Positions 47,801 to 56,957 of a DNA stretch of 64,000 nt are shown here, in pieces. The notes beneath the pieces were generated by a model, which was not told where the DNA came from, made no database searches, and saw only the letters and a program-made list of their open reading frames with translations. Source of the DNA: Sphingomonadaceae bacterium (GTDB lineage: Bacteria > Pseudomonadota > Alphaproteobacteria > Sphingomonadales > Sphingomonadaceae); contig JAPZTW010000008.1 in the NCBI GenBank assembly GCA_027533105.1, positions 62,001 to 126,000 of the forward strand. Direction: 5' to 3'. Position 1 is the first letter of the stretch. The number at the start of each line of letters is the position of its first letter. A program made the position numbers and the translations under genes.

Positions 47801-48706
47801 TTGGCAAGCATGGGCCTCAGCATTGACGAGCAGAAGGCGGTCGACCGATTCCGCAAGACCGTGGTCGAACCGTCGATGACCAGCCTCGTCATCCTCGATT
47901 TCTGGGCCGAATGGTGCGGCCCCTGCAAGGCGCTGACCCCGCTGCTGGAAAAGGTTGCCGGGGAATATGCCGACAAGGGCGTGGTCCTGGCAAAGGTCAA
48001 CGTGGACGAGGAACAGTTCATCGCCGCGCAGTTCCAGGTGCGCTCGATCCCCACGGTCTATGCCATGTTCCAGGGCCAGCCGGTGGCCGACCTGACCAAT
48101 GCCCGCAGCGAATCGCAGCTGAAGGGCATTCTCGACCAGCTGCTGGCCAAGCTGCCGGTGCAGCCCGGTGGCGCGGCTCCGACGCAGGATATTGCCCCTT
48201 TGATCGCGATGGGCGAGGACGTGCTGGCGGGCGGCGATGCCGAACGGGCCGCCGGGATCTTCATGCAGATCGCCGAGATGGCGCCGGACAATGGCGCCGC
48301 CCAGGCCGGGCTGGTACGCGCGCTGGCCGCAGCAGGCCATATCGAGGAAGCCGAAGCCGTGCTGGCCGCCCTGCCCGATTCGCTGGCTAGGGATGCCGAC
48401 CTGGCCCGCGCCCGCGCCGCGCTGGACCTCGCCAAGGACCGCCCCGCCGACGATGAACTGGCCGGGCTGAAGGCCGCCGCCACGCCTGGCAATCCCGACG
48501 GGCAGCTGGCCTATGCCACCGCCGCCTTTGCCGCCGGGCAGCGCGATGCCGCGGCCGAAACGCTGCTGGCGATGATCGCGGCCGACCGTGAATGGAACGA
48601 CGGCGCGGCCAAGGCCAAGCTGTTGCAGATCTTCGAGGCGGTCGGGCTGGAAGACCCCTGGGTCGCGGCCCAGCGCCGCAAGCTCTCGCTGGTGCTGTTC
48701 GGGTGA
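47801..48706 (+). CDS. cnoX: Thioredoxin-TPR protein (CnoX/YbbN-like)
   Basis: A 301-residue protein with a thioredoxin domain (LVILDFWAEWCGPCKALTPLL, active site WCGPC; cis-proline RSIPTVYAMFQG) and a C-terminal TPR-like helical region with repeats rich in Ala and Asp. CnoX proteins are holdase chaperones that hand clients to GroEL under oxidative stress; unlike the E. coli protein, this one keeps both active-site cysteines, so it can also be a reductase. The TTG at 47801 has GGAG 8 bases upstream and is preferred; the ATG at 47810 is an alternative. It overlaps the next gene (GTGA). Confidence 0.82.
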   Translation: MASMGLSIDEQKAVDRFRKTVVEPSMTSLVILDFWAEWCGPCKALTPLLEKVAGEYADKGVVLAKVNVDEEQFIAAQFQVRSIPTVYAMFQGQPVADLTNARSESQLKGILDQLLAKLPVQPGGAAPTQDIAPLIAMGEDVLAGGDAERAAGIFMQIAEMAPDNGAAQAGLVRALAAAGHIEEAEAVLAALPDSLARDADLARARAALDLAKDRPADDELAGLKAAATPGNPDGQLAYATAAFAAGQRDAAAETLLAMIAADREWNDGAAKAKLLQIFEAVGLEDPWVAAQRRKLSLVLFG

Positions 48707-49320
48707 GCAAGCCGGTGCGCCTGTCGATCTTTCCGCTGACCGGCGCGGTGCTTTACCCCGGGCTGCAATTGCCGCTGCATATCTTCGAGCCGCGCTATCG
48801 GGCGATGGTGAAGGATGCCCTGGCCCGCGACCGGCGGATCGGGATGATCCAGCCGCAACGCCCGGAGGACGGTGCGCCGCTGTTCAACGTGGGCTGCGTG
48901 GGCAAGATCATCGATGTCGAGGCGCTGGAGGACGGCCGCTTCAACCTGGTGCTGGAAGGCGAGGCGCGGTTCCGGGTGCTGCGCGAGCTGGAGGTGATTA
49001 CCCCGTTCCGGCAGGTCGAGGCAGAACTGCTCGACGAGCCGGAGGATCAGGCCCTTTCACCGGTCGAGCGGGCCGGGTTCGAGCGCGAGGCCAAGCGCTT
49101 TGCCGATGTCCAGGGCTATGCCGTCAACTGGGAGGCCGTGACCCGGCTGGACGATGCCTCGCTGATCGACGGGGTCAGCCAGATCGCGCCATTCGACGCG
49201 GCGGCCAAGCAGGCGCTGCTCGAAGCCCCCGACATTGCCGCGCGGTGCGAATTGCTGATCCAGTTGATGCAGTTCTTCGGCAAGCGGGATTCCGGCGATG
49301 ACCGGGTGACCTTGCAGTGA
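48703..49320 (+). CDS. LON substrate-binding domain protein
   Basis: A 205-residue protein formed only of a Lon N-terminal-type domain: LSIFPLTGAVLYPGLQLPLHIFEPRYRAM, RIGMIQPQ, CVGKIIDVEALEDGRFNLVLEGEARFRV. No ATPase or protease part follows. Such stand-alone proteins are widespread in proteobacteria and have an unclear function, perhaps as adaptors. The GTG at 48703 overlaps the TGA of cnoX, fixing the start and implying a shared transcript. Confidence 0.85.
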   Translation: MSKPVRLSIFPLTGAVLYPGLQLPLHIFEPRYRAMVKDALARDRRIGMIQPQRPEDGAPLFNVGCVGKIIDVEALEDGRFNLVLEGEARFRVLRELEVITPFRQVEAELLDEPEDQALSPVERAGFEREAKRFADVQGYAVNWEAVTRLDDASLIDGVSQIAPFDAAAKQALLEAPDIAARCELLIQLMQFFGKRDSGDDRVTLQ

Positions 49321-49844
49321 GGCAAACGGGCGGGTGGCTTCGGCGAAGCACCCTGCCGCTCGCTGCTCTGCTATTGCTGGCCGCGCCCGGCTGCTCGCCT
49401 GCTGACCAGCCCGAAGAGCCCGATCACGGCCGAACGAAGCCCGGTCTGGCGGAAGACAGGGCCAGGCAGATTTTCGCTGAAGCCGTTTCGGACAACTCCA
49501 CCAACACCTGGTTCATCGAACTTGTCGTGACCGACAGGCGCAGCGGTGTGACCAGGTCCGGCTGCACCACGGCCAATGGCCTGCTGGGCGCAATCCACCG
49601 CGAACGCGGCCTTGGCTATGATGAACAATCGCTCCGCGCGGTGCAGGATATCGCGCTGACCACGCCCGGGCGCCGCTTTGCCTTCACCAATCCCGATGCG
49701 CTGGCCAACATTGGCTTTGCCGAGCTTGAAACGCAGTACCCGGAAGAATGTGCGCTGATCAGGTCTGGCTGGACCGCCATGCGCGGCGACGCCGGGTACC
49801 AACTGTTTACCGACAAACCGGGATATCGACCGGTGGGCTGGTAA
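49317..49844 (+). CDS. Lipoprotein of unknown function
   Basis: A 175-residue lipoprotein: signal peptide STLPLAALLLLAAPGC with lipobox AAPGC, followed by an acidic linker. The mature part has two or three cysteines (SGCTTANG, ECALI) and no recognised fold. GTG start at 49317 overlaps the preceding TGA. It is the third gene in the cnoX-LON-lipoprotein transcript. The function is unknown. Confidence 0.65.
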   Translation: MRQTGGWLRRSTLPLAALLLLAAPGCSPADQPEEPDHGRTKPGLAEDRARQIFAEAVSDNSTNTWFIELVVTDRRSGVTRSGCTTANGLLGAIHRERGLGYDEQSLRAVQDIALTTPGRRFAFTNPDALANIGFAELETQYPEECALIRSGWTAMRGDAGYQLFTDKPGYRPVGW

Positions 49845-49873
49845 GGCCGAAACGGCTCTCCCCGCGCGGACAG

Positions 49874-50494
49874 CTAGCCCAGTGTCGCCTTCAGCCCATC
49901 GATCACATATTGCGCGGCGAGCGCGGCCAGCAGCACGCCGAGCAGGCGGGTGATCACGGCTTCGACCCGCGCGCCCAGCACTTTCATCAGCGGACCGGCG
50001 GCGACCAGCGCCAGCAGGGTCAGCACCATCACCGCACCGAGTGCGCCCAGCACGACCAGCGTTTCCTCGGTCCCCCTGGCGCGGGCGGTCAGCAGCATGA
50101 TCGTCGCGATCGAGCCCGGCCCGGCGATCATCGGCATGGCCATCGGGAAGACCGAGACATCCTCGATCTCCGGCGTCGCCTTGACCTTTTCCGCGCGCTC
50201 CTCGCGCCGCTGGGTGCGCTTTTCGAACACCATGTCGAGAGCGATCAGGAACAGCATGATCCCGCCGGCGATGCGGAAAGAATCGAGTTCGATGTGGAGC
50301 GCACCGAGCAGATCTTCGCCGAAGACGGCAAAGACCAGCAGGATGATCGTGGCGATGAAGGTTGCCCGGATCGCCATGGCCCGCGCCTGGGCGTGGCTGG
50401 CACCGCTGGTCAGCCCGGCATAGATCGGGGCGCAGCCCGGCGGATCGATCACCACGAACAGCGCGATGAAGGCCGAGAGGAACAGCTCGACCAT
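49874..50494 (-). CDS. MarC-family membrane protein
   Basis: A 206-residue inner-membrane protein with six membrane segments. MarC family marks are ALFVVIDPPGCAPIYAGLT in the first helix, FRIAGGIMLFLIALDMVFEKRT in the third, and MAMPMIAGPGSIATIMLL. Despite the name, MarC proteins have no proven role in multidrug resistance; some act in export or as small-molecule channels. It is convergent with the lipoprotein at 49317 (29-bp gap) and starts 3 bp after the lipoprotein gene on its own strand. Confidence 0.88.
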   Translation of the reverse strand: MVELFLSAFIALFVVIDPPGCAPIYAGLTSGASHAQARAMAIRATFIATIILLVFAVFGEDLLGALHIELDSFRIAGGIMLFLIALDMVFEKRTQRREERAEKVKATPEIEDVSVFPMAMPMIAGPGSIATIMLLTARARGTEETLVVLGALGAVMVLTLLALVAAGPLMKVLGARVEAVITRLLGVLLAALAAQYVIDGLKATLG

Positions 50495-50497
50495 GAC

Positions 50498-51181
50498 TTA
50501 ACGGGCCGGTGCGGCGGCCGGAACGGTGTGTTCGAGCACCGTTTCGAAGCCCGAACCGGTCCACAGCGCCACCGAGATCGTGCGACCGCCCAGCGTCGTG
50601 ACCCCGGTCCCCCAGCGCAGCGTGCCATCGCGTGAGGCGGCGGTGCGCCAGTCGGTATCGGTCTTGACGATCAAGGGCGCCTCGCCGGGGCGGATCTTGC
50701 ACTCCGCCACGCGCGCCGCGATCATTTCGGGCGGGCGCGATGCGCCGTCCGAGGTCAGGCTCATGTCGGCGACCCACTTGTAGTCGCCGTTGTTCTGCCG
50801 CTGCCAGATCGTGGCGAAAGTGCCGCTGGCATTCGGGCTGTCCCACCCGCCGCGCGTGACCGCATAGGAGCCATCGCAGCTCGACCAGACGGCGTGGGGC
50901 TGCCACTTGACCGCCGTGGCCGGCTCGGCCCGGCCCTTGAGCCAATCCGCCGCCTTGACCCGCTGGGGCACGAACATTTCCGCGTCCTTGGCGGCGGTTT
51001 CGCGGAAGGCGGCCCACTGACCCTTTTCCTGCGCGAGACGGGCAAAGGCCAGCTCGGCGGCGATCACGGCGCTGGGATTGGCGGCGGGCTTGAGCGGCAT
51101 TCCCGCCACCCGGCCAGACGGCCCGGACGAGCAGGCGGCAAGGGCCAGCGAGAATGCGGCGACGATGACAATGCGCTTCAT
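50498..51181 (-). CDS. Lipoprotein with an NTF2-like (DUF4440-type) domain
   Basis: A 227-residue lipoprotein with signal peptide MKRIVIVAAFSLALAAC (lipobox LAAC). Its mature domain (IAAELAFARLAQEKGQWAAFRETAAKDAEMF, GGWDSPNASGTFATIWQRQ) resembles a SnoaL/NTF2-like fold, but the usual catalytic residues are not obvious. The ATG at 51181 fits a short hydrophobic signal; a longer start at 51202 is possible. It follows folD (10-bp gap) and precedes the MarC gene. Role unknown, probably periplasmic and membrane-anchored. Confidence 0.72.
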   Translation of the reverse strand: MKRIVIVAAFSLALAACSSGPSGRVAGMPLKPAANPSAVIAAELAFARLAQEKGQWAAFRETAAKDAEMFVPQRVKAADWLKGRAEPATAVKWQPHAVWSSCDGSYAVTRGGWDSPNASGTFATIWQRQNNGDYKWVADMSLTSDGASRPPEMIAARVAECKIRPGEAPLIVKTDTDWRTAASRDGTLRWGTGVTTLGGRTISVALWTGSGFETVLEHTVPAAAPAR

Positions 51182-51191
51182 GGGCCGCAGC

Positions 51192-52088
51192 CTAAAGCGC
51201 ATCGTCCTCCAGCGCCACCCCCGCGTTGCGGTGCGCGGCGACCAGCGTGTTGCGCAGCAGGACCGCGATGGTCATCGGCCCGACCCCGCCCGGCACCGGG
51301 GTGATCGCCCCGGCCACCGCGCTGGCCCCGGCAAAATCGACATCGCCGACGAGGCGCGTCTTGCCCTCTTCCGCCGCCGGAACGCGGTTGATCCCCACGT
51401 CGATCACGGTCGCGCCGGGCTTGAGCCAGTCGGCCTTGACCATTTCCGGACGGCCCACAGCGGCCACGACGATATCGGCGCGGCGCACCACTTCCGGCAA
51501 GTTCTGCGTGCGGCTGTGGGCGATGGTCACGGTGCAGCTTTCCGCCAGCAGCAATTGCGCCATCGGCTTGCCGACCAGGATCGAGCGACCGATCACCACG
51601 GCATCAAGGCCCGAGAGGCTGCCCAGCCGGTCCTTCAGCAACATCAGGCAACCCAGCGGCGTGCACGGCACCAGCCCCGGCAGCCCGAGCGCGAGCCGCC
51701 CGGTGCTGGTCGGGGTCAGCCCGTCAACATCCTTGTCCGGGCTGATCCGCTCTACCACCGCCTGCTCATCGAGATGGCCGGGCAGCGGCAGCTGGACCAG
51801 GATGCCATCGACCAGGGGATCGGCATTGAGCCGCTCGACCAGCGCGATCAGGTCAGCCTGGGTCGTATCGGCGGGCAGCTTGTGTTCGAAGCTGGCCATC
51901 CCGGCCTCGACCGTCTGCTTGCCCTTGTTGCGGACATAGACCTGGCTGGCCGGGTCCTCGCCCACCAGCACCACGGCGAGGCCTGCCTTGCGCCCGGCCT
52001 GGCGTTCAAAGGCCGCAGCGCCCACGGCCACGCGGGCGCGCAGATCGGCCGCAAAGGCCTTGCCATCAATGATCGCTGCCGTCGTCAT
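51192..52088 (-). CDS. folD: Bifunctional methylenetetrahydrofolate dehydrogenase/cyclohydrolase
   Basis: Interconverts 5,10-methylene-THF and 10-formyl-THF for purine, formyl-Met and one-carbon metabolism. The 298-residue protein has the catalytic lysine region [14 protein letters not shown] (Y-x3-K), [10 protein letters not shown], the substrate loop [13 protein letters not shown] and NADP fold [17 protein letters not shown]. The start ATG at 52088 overlaps the preceding yggT stop by one base. All blocks are intact. Confidence 0.96.
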   Translation of the reverse strand: MTTAAIIDGKAFAADLRARVAVGAAAFERQAGRKAGLAVVLVGEDPASQVYVRNKGKQTVEAGMASFEHKLPADTTQADLIALVERLNADPLVDGILVQLPLPGHLDEQAVVERISPDKDVDGLTPTSTGRLALGLPGLVPCTPLGCLMLLKDRLGSLSGLDAVVIGRSILVGKPMAQLLLAESCTVTIAHSRTQNLPEVVRRADIVVAAVGRPEMVKADWLKPGATVIDVGINRVPAAEEGKTRLVGDVDFAGASAVAGAITPVPGGVGPMTIAVLLRNTLVAAHRNAGVALEDDAL

Positions 52089-52378
52089 CAGACCTGGCGC
52101 CCGATGTAGGACAGGATGATGATCGCCACCTGGATCAGCAGCAGCAGCACGATCGGCGAGAAGTCCATGCCGCCGGTATGCGGCATCCGCCGCCGGATCG
52201 GGGCCAGGATCGGATCGAGGATCGCGTTGAGCGCGGTCCACAGCGCCGAGACGAACTGGTTCGAGTAATTCACCACGTTGAAGCTGATCAGCAGCCCCAG
52301 GATGAACTGCACGATCACCGCGGTGGTGATGACATTGGCAAACAGGACAATGATCGGGATGAGGACTTCGTTGATCAT
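52088..52378 (-). CDS. YggT-family membrane protein
   Basis: A 96-residue protein with two YggT-type hydrophobic segments separated by a loop. The signature is [30 protein letters not shown]; a N-terminal helix [18 protein letters not shown] precedes it. YggT proteins occur in bacteria and plastids; some affect osmotic or K+ homeostasis and nucleoid distribution, but the molecular role is uncertain. It is directly followed by folD with 1-bp overlap. Confidence 0.88.
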   Translation of the reverse strand: MINEVLIPIIVLFANVITTAVIVQFILGLLISFNVVNYSNQFVSALWTALNAILDPILAPIRRRMPHTGGMDFSPIVLLLLIQVAIIILSYIGRQV

Positions 52379-52423
52379 CGGTTGGGTGTCCTTGGGGGGA
52401 GGAACTGGGTGAACGCTATGGGC

Positions 52424-53320
52424 CTAGCGGCGGATCAGGGTCCCTGCCCCGCGCGCGGTGAACACTTCGATCAGCATGGCGTGCGGCACACGCCCGTCGA
52501 GCACGACCGCCGCTTCGCACCCGGCCTCGACCGCGTGGACGCAGGTTTCCAGCTTGGGGATCATCCCGCCGCTGATCGTGCCATCGGCCTGGAGCGCGGC
52601 GATATCGGCCGGGGTCAGGTCGGTCAGCAGGTTCTTGTCCTTGTCGAGCACGCCGGGAACATCGGTCAGCAGGAAGAGCCGCGCCGCGCCCAGCGCGGCG
52701 GCGATTGCCCCGGCCATGGTATCGGCGTTGATATTGTAGGTGGCGCCGTCCGCCCCCGGTGCGATCGGGGCAATCACCGGGATCATGCCCGCCGCGCTGG
52801 CCGTTTCGATCAGGGTCACGTCAACCGCGGTCGGTTCGCCCACGAAGCCCAGATCAACCGCCTGCTCGATATTGCTTTCCGGATCCTTGGTGGTGCGCTG
52901 CACCTTGGTGGCGGTAACCAGCCCGCCATCCTTGCCCGAAATGCCCAGCGCCTTGCCCCCGGCCCCGGCGATCCAGCTGACCAGTTCCTTGTTGATCGCG
53001 CCCGAGAGGACCATTTCGGCCACTTCCGCCGTCGCCTTGTCGGTCACGCGCAGGCCGTCGACGAACTTGCTTTCAACCCCCAGCTTCTTGAGCATCGCGC
53101 CGATCTGCGGTCCGCCGCCGTGGACCACCACCGGGTTGATCCCGACGGCCTTCAGCAGCACCACATCCTCGGCAAAGTCGCGCGCGAGCTCGGGATCGCC
53201 CATGGCGTGGCCGCCATACTTCACCACGAAGGTGCGCCCGGCATAGCGCTGGAGATAGGGTAGCGCCTCGACCAGCGTTTCGGCCTTGGCCAGCATCAGG
53301 GGATCGTGGGACTGGGTCAT
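52424..53320 (-). CDS. argB: Acetylglutamate kinase
   Basis: Phosphorylates N-acetylglutamate in arginine synthesis. The 298-residue protein begins with [22 protein letters not shown], followed by [13 protein letters not shown], the lid [14 protein letters not shown], and [15 protein letters not shown] with a nucleotide-binding C-terminus. The ATG at 53320 is supported by the family start. The gene is not in an arg cluster but next to yggT, folD and yhhQ. It is a close match to ArgB of normal length. Confidence 0.96.
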   Translation of the reverse strand: MTQSHDPLMLAKAETLVEALPYLQRYAGRTFVVKYGGHAMGDPELARDFAEDVVLLKAVGINPVVVHGGGPQIGAMLKKLGVESKFVDGLRVTDKATAEVAEMVLSGAINKELVSWIAGAGGKALGISGKDGGLVTATKVQRTTKDPESNIEQAVDLGFVGEPTAVDVTLIETASAAGMIPVIAPIAPGADGATYNINADTMAGAIAAALGAARLFLLTDVPGVLDKDKNLLTDLTPADIAALQADGTISGGMIPKLETCVHAVEAGCEAAVVLDGRVPHAMLIEVFTARGAGTLIRR

Positions 53321-53377
53321 GGTGGAGCGGCCTTTAGCCTGCTGGCCAGGGATTTGAAGCCTTTTCACCCAGACCGG

Positions 53378-54013
53378 TCATTCCGGGCGGGCATCGAGCT
53401 GCCGCCCGATCCGCACGGCGACAACCACGATCAGCGGCACCAGCACGGCCGACAGCACCACCTTGGCGATCGCCTGGCCGATCATCAGGTCCATGATCGG
53501 GCGCACGCCATAGAAGCTGATGCCGATGAAGATCACCGTATCGACGATCTGCGAGAGCGCGGCGGCGATGAAGCCGCGCAGCGCCGCGAACCTGCCCACC
53601 GCGTTCCGGAGCTTGTCGAACAGCCAGATGTTGAGCGTAACCGAGACGCCATAGGCGATGATTCCGGCGGCCATCATCCGCGCGCCCTGGCTCATGATGA
53701 TCGGAAAGGCTTCCTTGGCCGGCTCGTACATGCCCGGATCGGTCGGCAGGCGCACGACCAGGAAGGTCCAGCCGATCGCCACGATCAGCGGCACGAAGCC
53801 ATAGCGCACCAGCCGGTTGGCAATGTCCCGCCCGTGCAGTTCGGCAATCGCCGAGGACAGCGCGACCAGGGTCAGGAAGGGGAAGATCCCCGCCTCGACC
53901 GCGAGCGGGCCAAGCGAGGCCTGCTTGGCCCCGAGGAAGCCCCCCAGCGGCACCATGCCACCGTAAAGGATGGCGAGGACGAAGAGCGAGCGCGGGATCG
54001 AGACATTCTGCAT
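53378..54013 (-). CDS. Queuosine-precursor transporter family protein (YhhQ/VUT)
   Basis: A 211-residue membrane protein with six segments and the YhhQ-type blocks TVIFIGISFYG, SVTLNIWLFDKLR and LSQIVDT. Family members import queuine or related 7-deazaguanines for the tRNA modification queuosine. There is no queuosine-synthesis gene beside it, and I saw no preQ1 riboswitch upstream. It is divergent from the CNT transporter gene at 54126. Substrate assignment comes from the family only. Confidence 0.82.
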   Translation of the reverse strand: MQNVSIPRSLFVLAILYGGMVPLGGFLGAKQASLGPLAVEAGIFPFLTLVALSSAIAELHGRDIANRLVRYGFVPLIVAIGWTFLVVRLPTDPGMYEPAKEAFPIIMSQGARMMAAGIIAYGVSVTLNIWLFDKLRNAVGRFAALRGFIAAALSQIVDTVIFIGISFYGVRPIMDLMIGQAIAKVVLSAVLVPLIVVVAVRIGRQLDARPE

Positions 54014-54125
54014 GGGTGAGGCTTAGCGAGGTTCCCGCGCTTGTGGAAGTCCCGGCGATTCCGGCTAGGCGCAACGGCTTGGCACGGTTACGAGTTACGC
54101 CAGACCACAACGGGGGACGCCGGTA

Positions 54126-55358
54126 ATGCTCATTGTCAACAGCCTGATCGGGATCGCGCTGATCCTGGGTGTCGCCTGGCTGCTTTCCGCCGATCGCAAG
54201 GCGATCCGTCTGCGCGTGGTCGGGGCCGCCTTTGCGCTCCAGGCCGGGTTTGCCGCGCTGGTGCTTTATGTCCCCTGGGGCAATGCCGCCCTGCAAGGCG
54301 CGGCGCATGGCGTTTCCGCCCTGCTCGGCTATGCCCATGCCGGGATCGAGTTCCTGTTCGGCCCGCTGGCCAAGCCCGAGATCGGCGGCACCAGCTTTGC
54401 CATCGCCGCGCTGCCGGTGATCATCTTCTTCGCCGCGCTCATCTCGATCCTCTATTACCTCGGCATCATGCAGCTGGTGATCAAGTGGATCGGCGGCGCG
54501 CTGGAGAAGATCACCGGGGTCTCCAAGATCGAGAGCCTGGGCGCGGCCTCGAACATCTTCGTCGGCCAGTCCGAAAGCCCGCTGGTGATCCGGCCCTATC
54601 TCTCTGCCCTGACCCCCAGCCAGCTGTTCTGCCTGATGAGCGTGGGCATGGCCGGTGTCGCCGGCACGATCCTGGCCGCCTATGCCAGCATGGGCATCCG
54701 GATCGACTACCTGGTTGCCGCCGCCTTCATGTCGGCCCCGGGCGGGATCCTGATGGCCAAGATCATCATGCCCGATCCCAAGGGCGAGCCACTGCCCGAA
54801 CTCGACAAGATCGAGGTTCACGGACTGGAGGACGAGCGCCCCGCCAACATCATCATGGCCGCTTCGCAAGGCGCGCAGACCGGCGTGAAGCTGGCCGTCG
54901 CGGTTGGCGCGATGGTGCTGGCCTTTGTCGCCCTCGTGGCGCTGGCCAACGGCATCCTCGGTTCGATCGGCGGCCTGTTCGGCATGCCGGACCTCTCGTT
55001 CCAGCTGGTGCTGGGCTATGTCTTCGCCCCGGTGTTCTGGCTGCTGGCCGGGCCGGACTGGGCCGAAGCGCTGCGCGCCGGGGGCTTTTTCGGCACCAAA
55101 GTGGTGCTGAACGAATTCGTCGCCTTCATCGACCTGGGCCAGGTCAAGGACCTGTCGGAGCGGAGCGTGGCCGTGGTCACCTTTGCCCTGTGCGGCTTTG
55201 CCAACTTCAGCTCGATCGCGATCCAGATGGCGGTGACCGGCGGGCTGGCGCCCAACCAGCGCCCGGTGATCGCCAGGCTGGGGATCAAGGCCCTGATCGC
55301 GGGCAGCCTGTCCAACCTGATGAGCGCGGCGCTGGCCGGTCTGTTCCTTAGCCTGTAA
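54126..55358 (+). CDS. Concentrative nucleoside transporter (CNT family), copy 2
   Basis: A 410-residue paralogue of the transporter at 5881-7164. It has the hallmark loops GQSESPLVIRPYLSAL and GTKVVLNEFVAFIDL, and the C-terminal CGFANFSSIAIQM. The motif here (GQSESPL) is nearer to the well-studied NupC-like consensus than copy 1 (GVVESPL). It begins with ATG 112 bp from the divergent yhhQ-family gene. The stop region is duplicated as an 18-bp near-identical tandem (55341-55358 and 55362-55379), a likely slip duplication. Confidence 0.92.
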   Translation: MLIVNSLIGIALILGVAWLLSADRKAIRLRVVGAAFALQAGFAALVLYVPWGNAALQGAAHGVSALLGYAHAGIEFLFGPLAKPEIGGTSFAIAALPVIIFFAALISILYYLGIMQLVIKWIGGALEKITGVSKIESLGAASNIFVGQSESPLVIRPYLSALTPSQLFCLMSVGMAGVAGTILAAYASMGIRIDYLVAAAFMSAPGGILMAKIIMPDPKGEPLPELDKIEVHGLEDERPANIIMAASQGAQTGVKLAVAVGAMVLAFVALVALANGILGSIGGLFGMPDLSFQLVLGYVFAPVFWLLAGPDWAEALRAGGFFGTKVVLNEFVAFIDLGQVKDLSERSVAVVTFALCGFANFSSIAIQMAVTGGLAPNQRPVIARLGIKALIAGSLSNLMSAALAGLFLSL

Positions 55359-55466
55359 CGCCTGTTCCTCAGCCTGTGATTTTGGCGGGCTAAGGTTCCG
55401 GAGCGGAGCAAAGCTGCGGGTTTCCACGAATAGCGCGGCCGTGTAGCCTGCGGCAGGGAACGGCTC

Positions 55467-55865
55467 ATGCCCGCCCTGCTGCTCTCCGCCGCCGCCCTGT
55501 TCACCCTGTGCGGCGATGCCCCGCGCCAGACCTGTGTGGTCGATGGCGACACCATCTGGCTGGCCGGAGAGAAGGTCCGCCTCGCCGATATCAACGCCCC
55601 CGAAACCAGCCAGGCCGCCTGCCCGGCCGAGCGCGCGCGGGGCGAGGCGGCGAAGCGCCGGCTGCTGGCGCTGCTCAATGCCGGCCCGGTCGAACTGGTC
55701 ACCACCGGGCGCAGCCACGATCGCTATGGCCGCCGCCTCGCCACCCTGACCCGCGCCGGCGAGAGCCTGGGCGCGCAGCTGGTGGCCGAGGGCCTGGCCG
55801 AACCCTGGCGCGGGCGGCGCAGCAACTGGTGCGCCACCCTTGCCGCACGGGATGCCACCGACTAG
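55467..55865 (+). CDS. Thermonuclease-like (SNase-fold) protein
   Basis: A 132-residue exported-type SNase-fold nuclease. The N-terminal 16 residues are hydrophobic and may be a signal peptide. Motifs VVDGDTIWL, RLADINAPET (Asp and Glu of the metal site) and HDRYGRRLATL (Arg) are all present, so activity is plausible. Cysteines at the start and end may form a disulfide. It is smaller than the staphylococcal enzyme. The next gene begins 31 bp after its stop on the same strand. Confidence 0.8.
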   Translation: MPALLLSAAALFTLCGDAPRQTCVVDGDTIWLAGEKVRLADINAPETSQAACPAERARGEAAKRRLLALLNAGPVELVTTGRSHDRYGRRLATLTRAGESLGAQLVAEGLAEPWRGRRSNWCATLAARDATD

Positions 55866-55896
55866 CCTGGCCGCGCACCACCGGAGGGGAATTGCA

Positions 55897-56199
55897 ATGC
55901 TGATCATCGAAGGCTGGCTCAAGCTGGCGACGGGCGAGTTCGACAAGGTGGCCGATGCCGCCCGCACCATGGTGGCGGAAACCAACCGCGAGGCCGGCTG
56001 CCTGACCTATTCCTTTGCCCGCGACATCACCGATCCCGACCTGATCCGGATCGCCGAGCGCTGGGAGAGCCAGGAAGCCCTGGCTGCCCACGGCCAGTCC
56101 GCCCACATGGCCGCGTTCAACCAGGCCATGGCCGGGGTCCAGCGCGAGGGCGCGGAACTGTGGCTCTATTCGGGCGAGGCGGTACGGCGGCTGATCTAG
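55897..56199 (+). CDS. Antibiotic biosynthesis monooxygenase (ABM)-fold protein
   Basis: A 100-residue ferredoxin-like ABM protein: MLIIEGWLKLATGEFDK, TMVAETNREAGCLTYSFARDITDP, and ERWESQEALAAHGQSAHMAAF. Such small proteins act as monooxygenases or quinol-type enzymes, often as general stress or catabolic helpers. The ATG at 55897 has GGAGGGGA upstream. A role cannot be told. It ends 2 bp from the convergent Mo-cofactor protein gene. Confidence 0.85.
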   Translation: MLIIEGWLKLATGEFDKVADAARTMVAETNREAGCLTYSFARDITDPDLIRIAERWESQEALAAHGQSAHMAAFNQAMAGVQREGAELWLYSGEAVRRLI

Positions 56200-56201
56200 G
56201 A

Positions 56202-56957
56202 TCAGATCCCGGCCCACCACTGGTAGCCGCGGTTATCCTCCCAGAAGCCGCCCTGCCCGCCGTAAAGCCCGGCCAGGCTCTCGCGTAGTTCGATCCGCAT
56301 GATGAACTTGGCCTGCTTGTAACCAAGCTGCCGCTCCACCCGCAGGCGGATCGGCGCGCCGTGGGGTTCGGTCAGCGGCGCGTCGTTCATCCGCCAGGCC
56401 AGGATCGTCTGGACATGGAACGCCTCGATCAGGTCGATCGATTCGTAGAACGGCTTGCCTTCCAGCTTGTCGGCGCAGTGGAACACGACAAAGCGGGCAC
56501 TGGGCAGCAGCCCCGCCGCGGCCAGGATCGCCCCCAGTTCCGGCCCCTGCCACTTGCCGATCGCGCTCCATCCTTCGACGCAATCGTGGCGGGTGATCTG
56601 GGTGCGCTGGGGCATGGCCTGCAGCGCGCTGAGCGGCAGGTCGAGCGGACGGTGGACCAGCCCATCGACCCGCAGCGCCCACGCGGCGAAGCCACCAGCC
56701 AGCAGGGCGCGATAGGCCGGATCGGCCACCCTCAGGCTGCCATTGGCCTTGAATACGGGCGAGAGGTCCGCTTCGGTGAACTCGCGCGCCAGGCTATCGC
56801 CGATGATCGCGCGCTGGGTCACTTCGTGAAGGCGGCCGACCCCGGCAAGGCCCTGCTTGAAGGTGGCGCTGTCGTTCAGGGCATCGCAGCCCGACAGCAG
56901 CAGGCCACCAGCCCCCGCAGCGCCCAGCCGCAGCGCATGGCGGCGCGTGACGATCAT
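56202..56957 (-). CDS. Molybdopterin-dependent oxidoreductase (sulfite-oxidase/MsrP-like)
   Basis: A 251-residue protein of the sulfite-oxidase fold. The Mo-coordinating cysteine is in TRHDCVEGWSAIGKWQG. A twin-arginine signal (TRRHALRLGAAGAGGLLLSGC) ends in a possible lipobox LSGC, so the protein may be exported folded and lipidated. It overlaps the downstream end of the cytochrome b gene by 4 bp. The pair Mo enzyme + membrane cytochrome b resembles MsrP-MsrQ, but the b-type partner here is different. Substrate unknown. Confidence 0.85.
   Translation of the reverse strand: MIVTRRHALRLGAAGAGGLLLSGCDALNDSATFKQGLAGVGRLHEVTQRAIIGDSLAREFTEADLSPVFKANGSLRVADPAYRALLAGGFAAWALRVDGLVHRPLDLPLSALQAMPQRTQITRHDCVEGWSAIGKWQGPELGAILAAAGLLPSARFVVFHCADKLEGKPFYESIDLIEAFHVQTILAWRMNDAPLTEPHGAPIRLRVERQLGYKQAKFIMRIELRESLAGLYGGQGGFWEDNRGYQWWAGI

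Noticed and set aside
54014..54125. preQ1 riboswitch before the yhhQ-family gene
   Set aside because: No preQ1-I or -II aptamer pattern could be recognised in the short leader.
53334..55985. Long minus-strand frame (883 codons) across the yhhQ and CNT genes
   Set aside because: It overlaps genes with clear family motifs on both strands, and its translation is low-complexity Arg/Gly/Gln-rich text.
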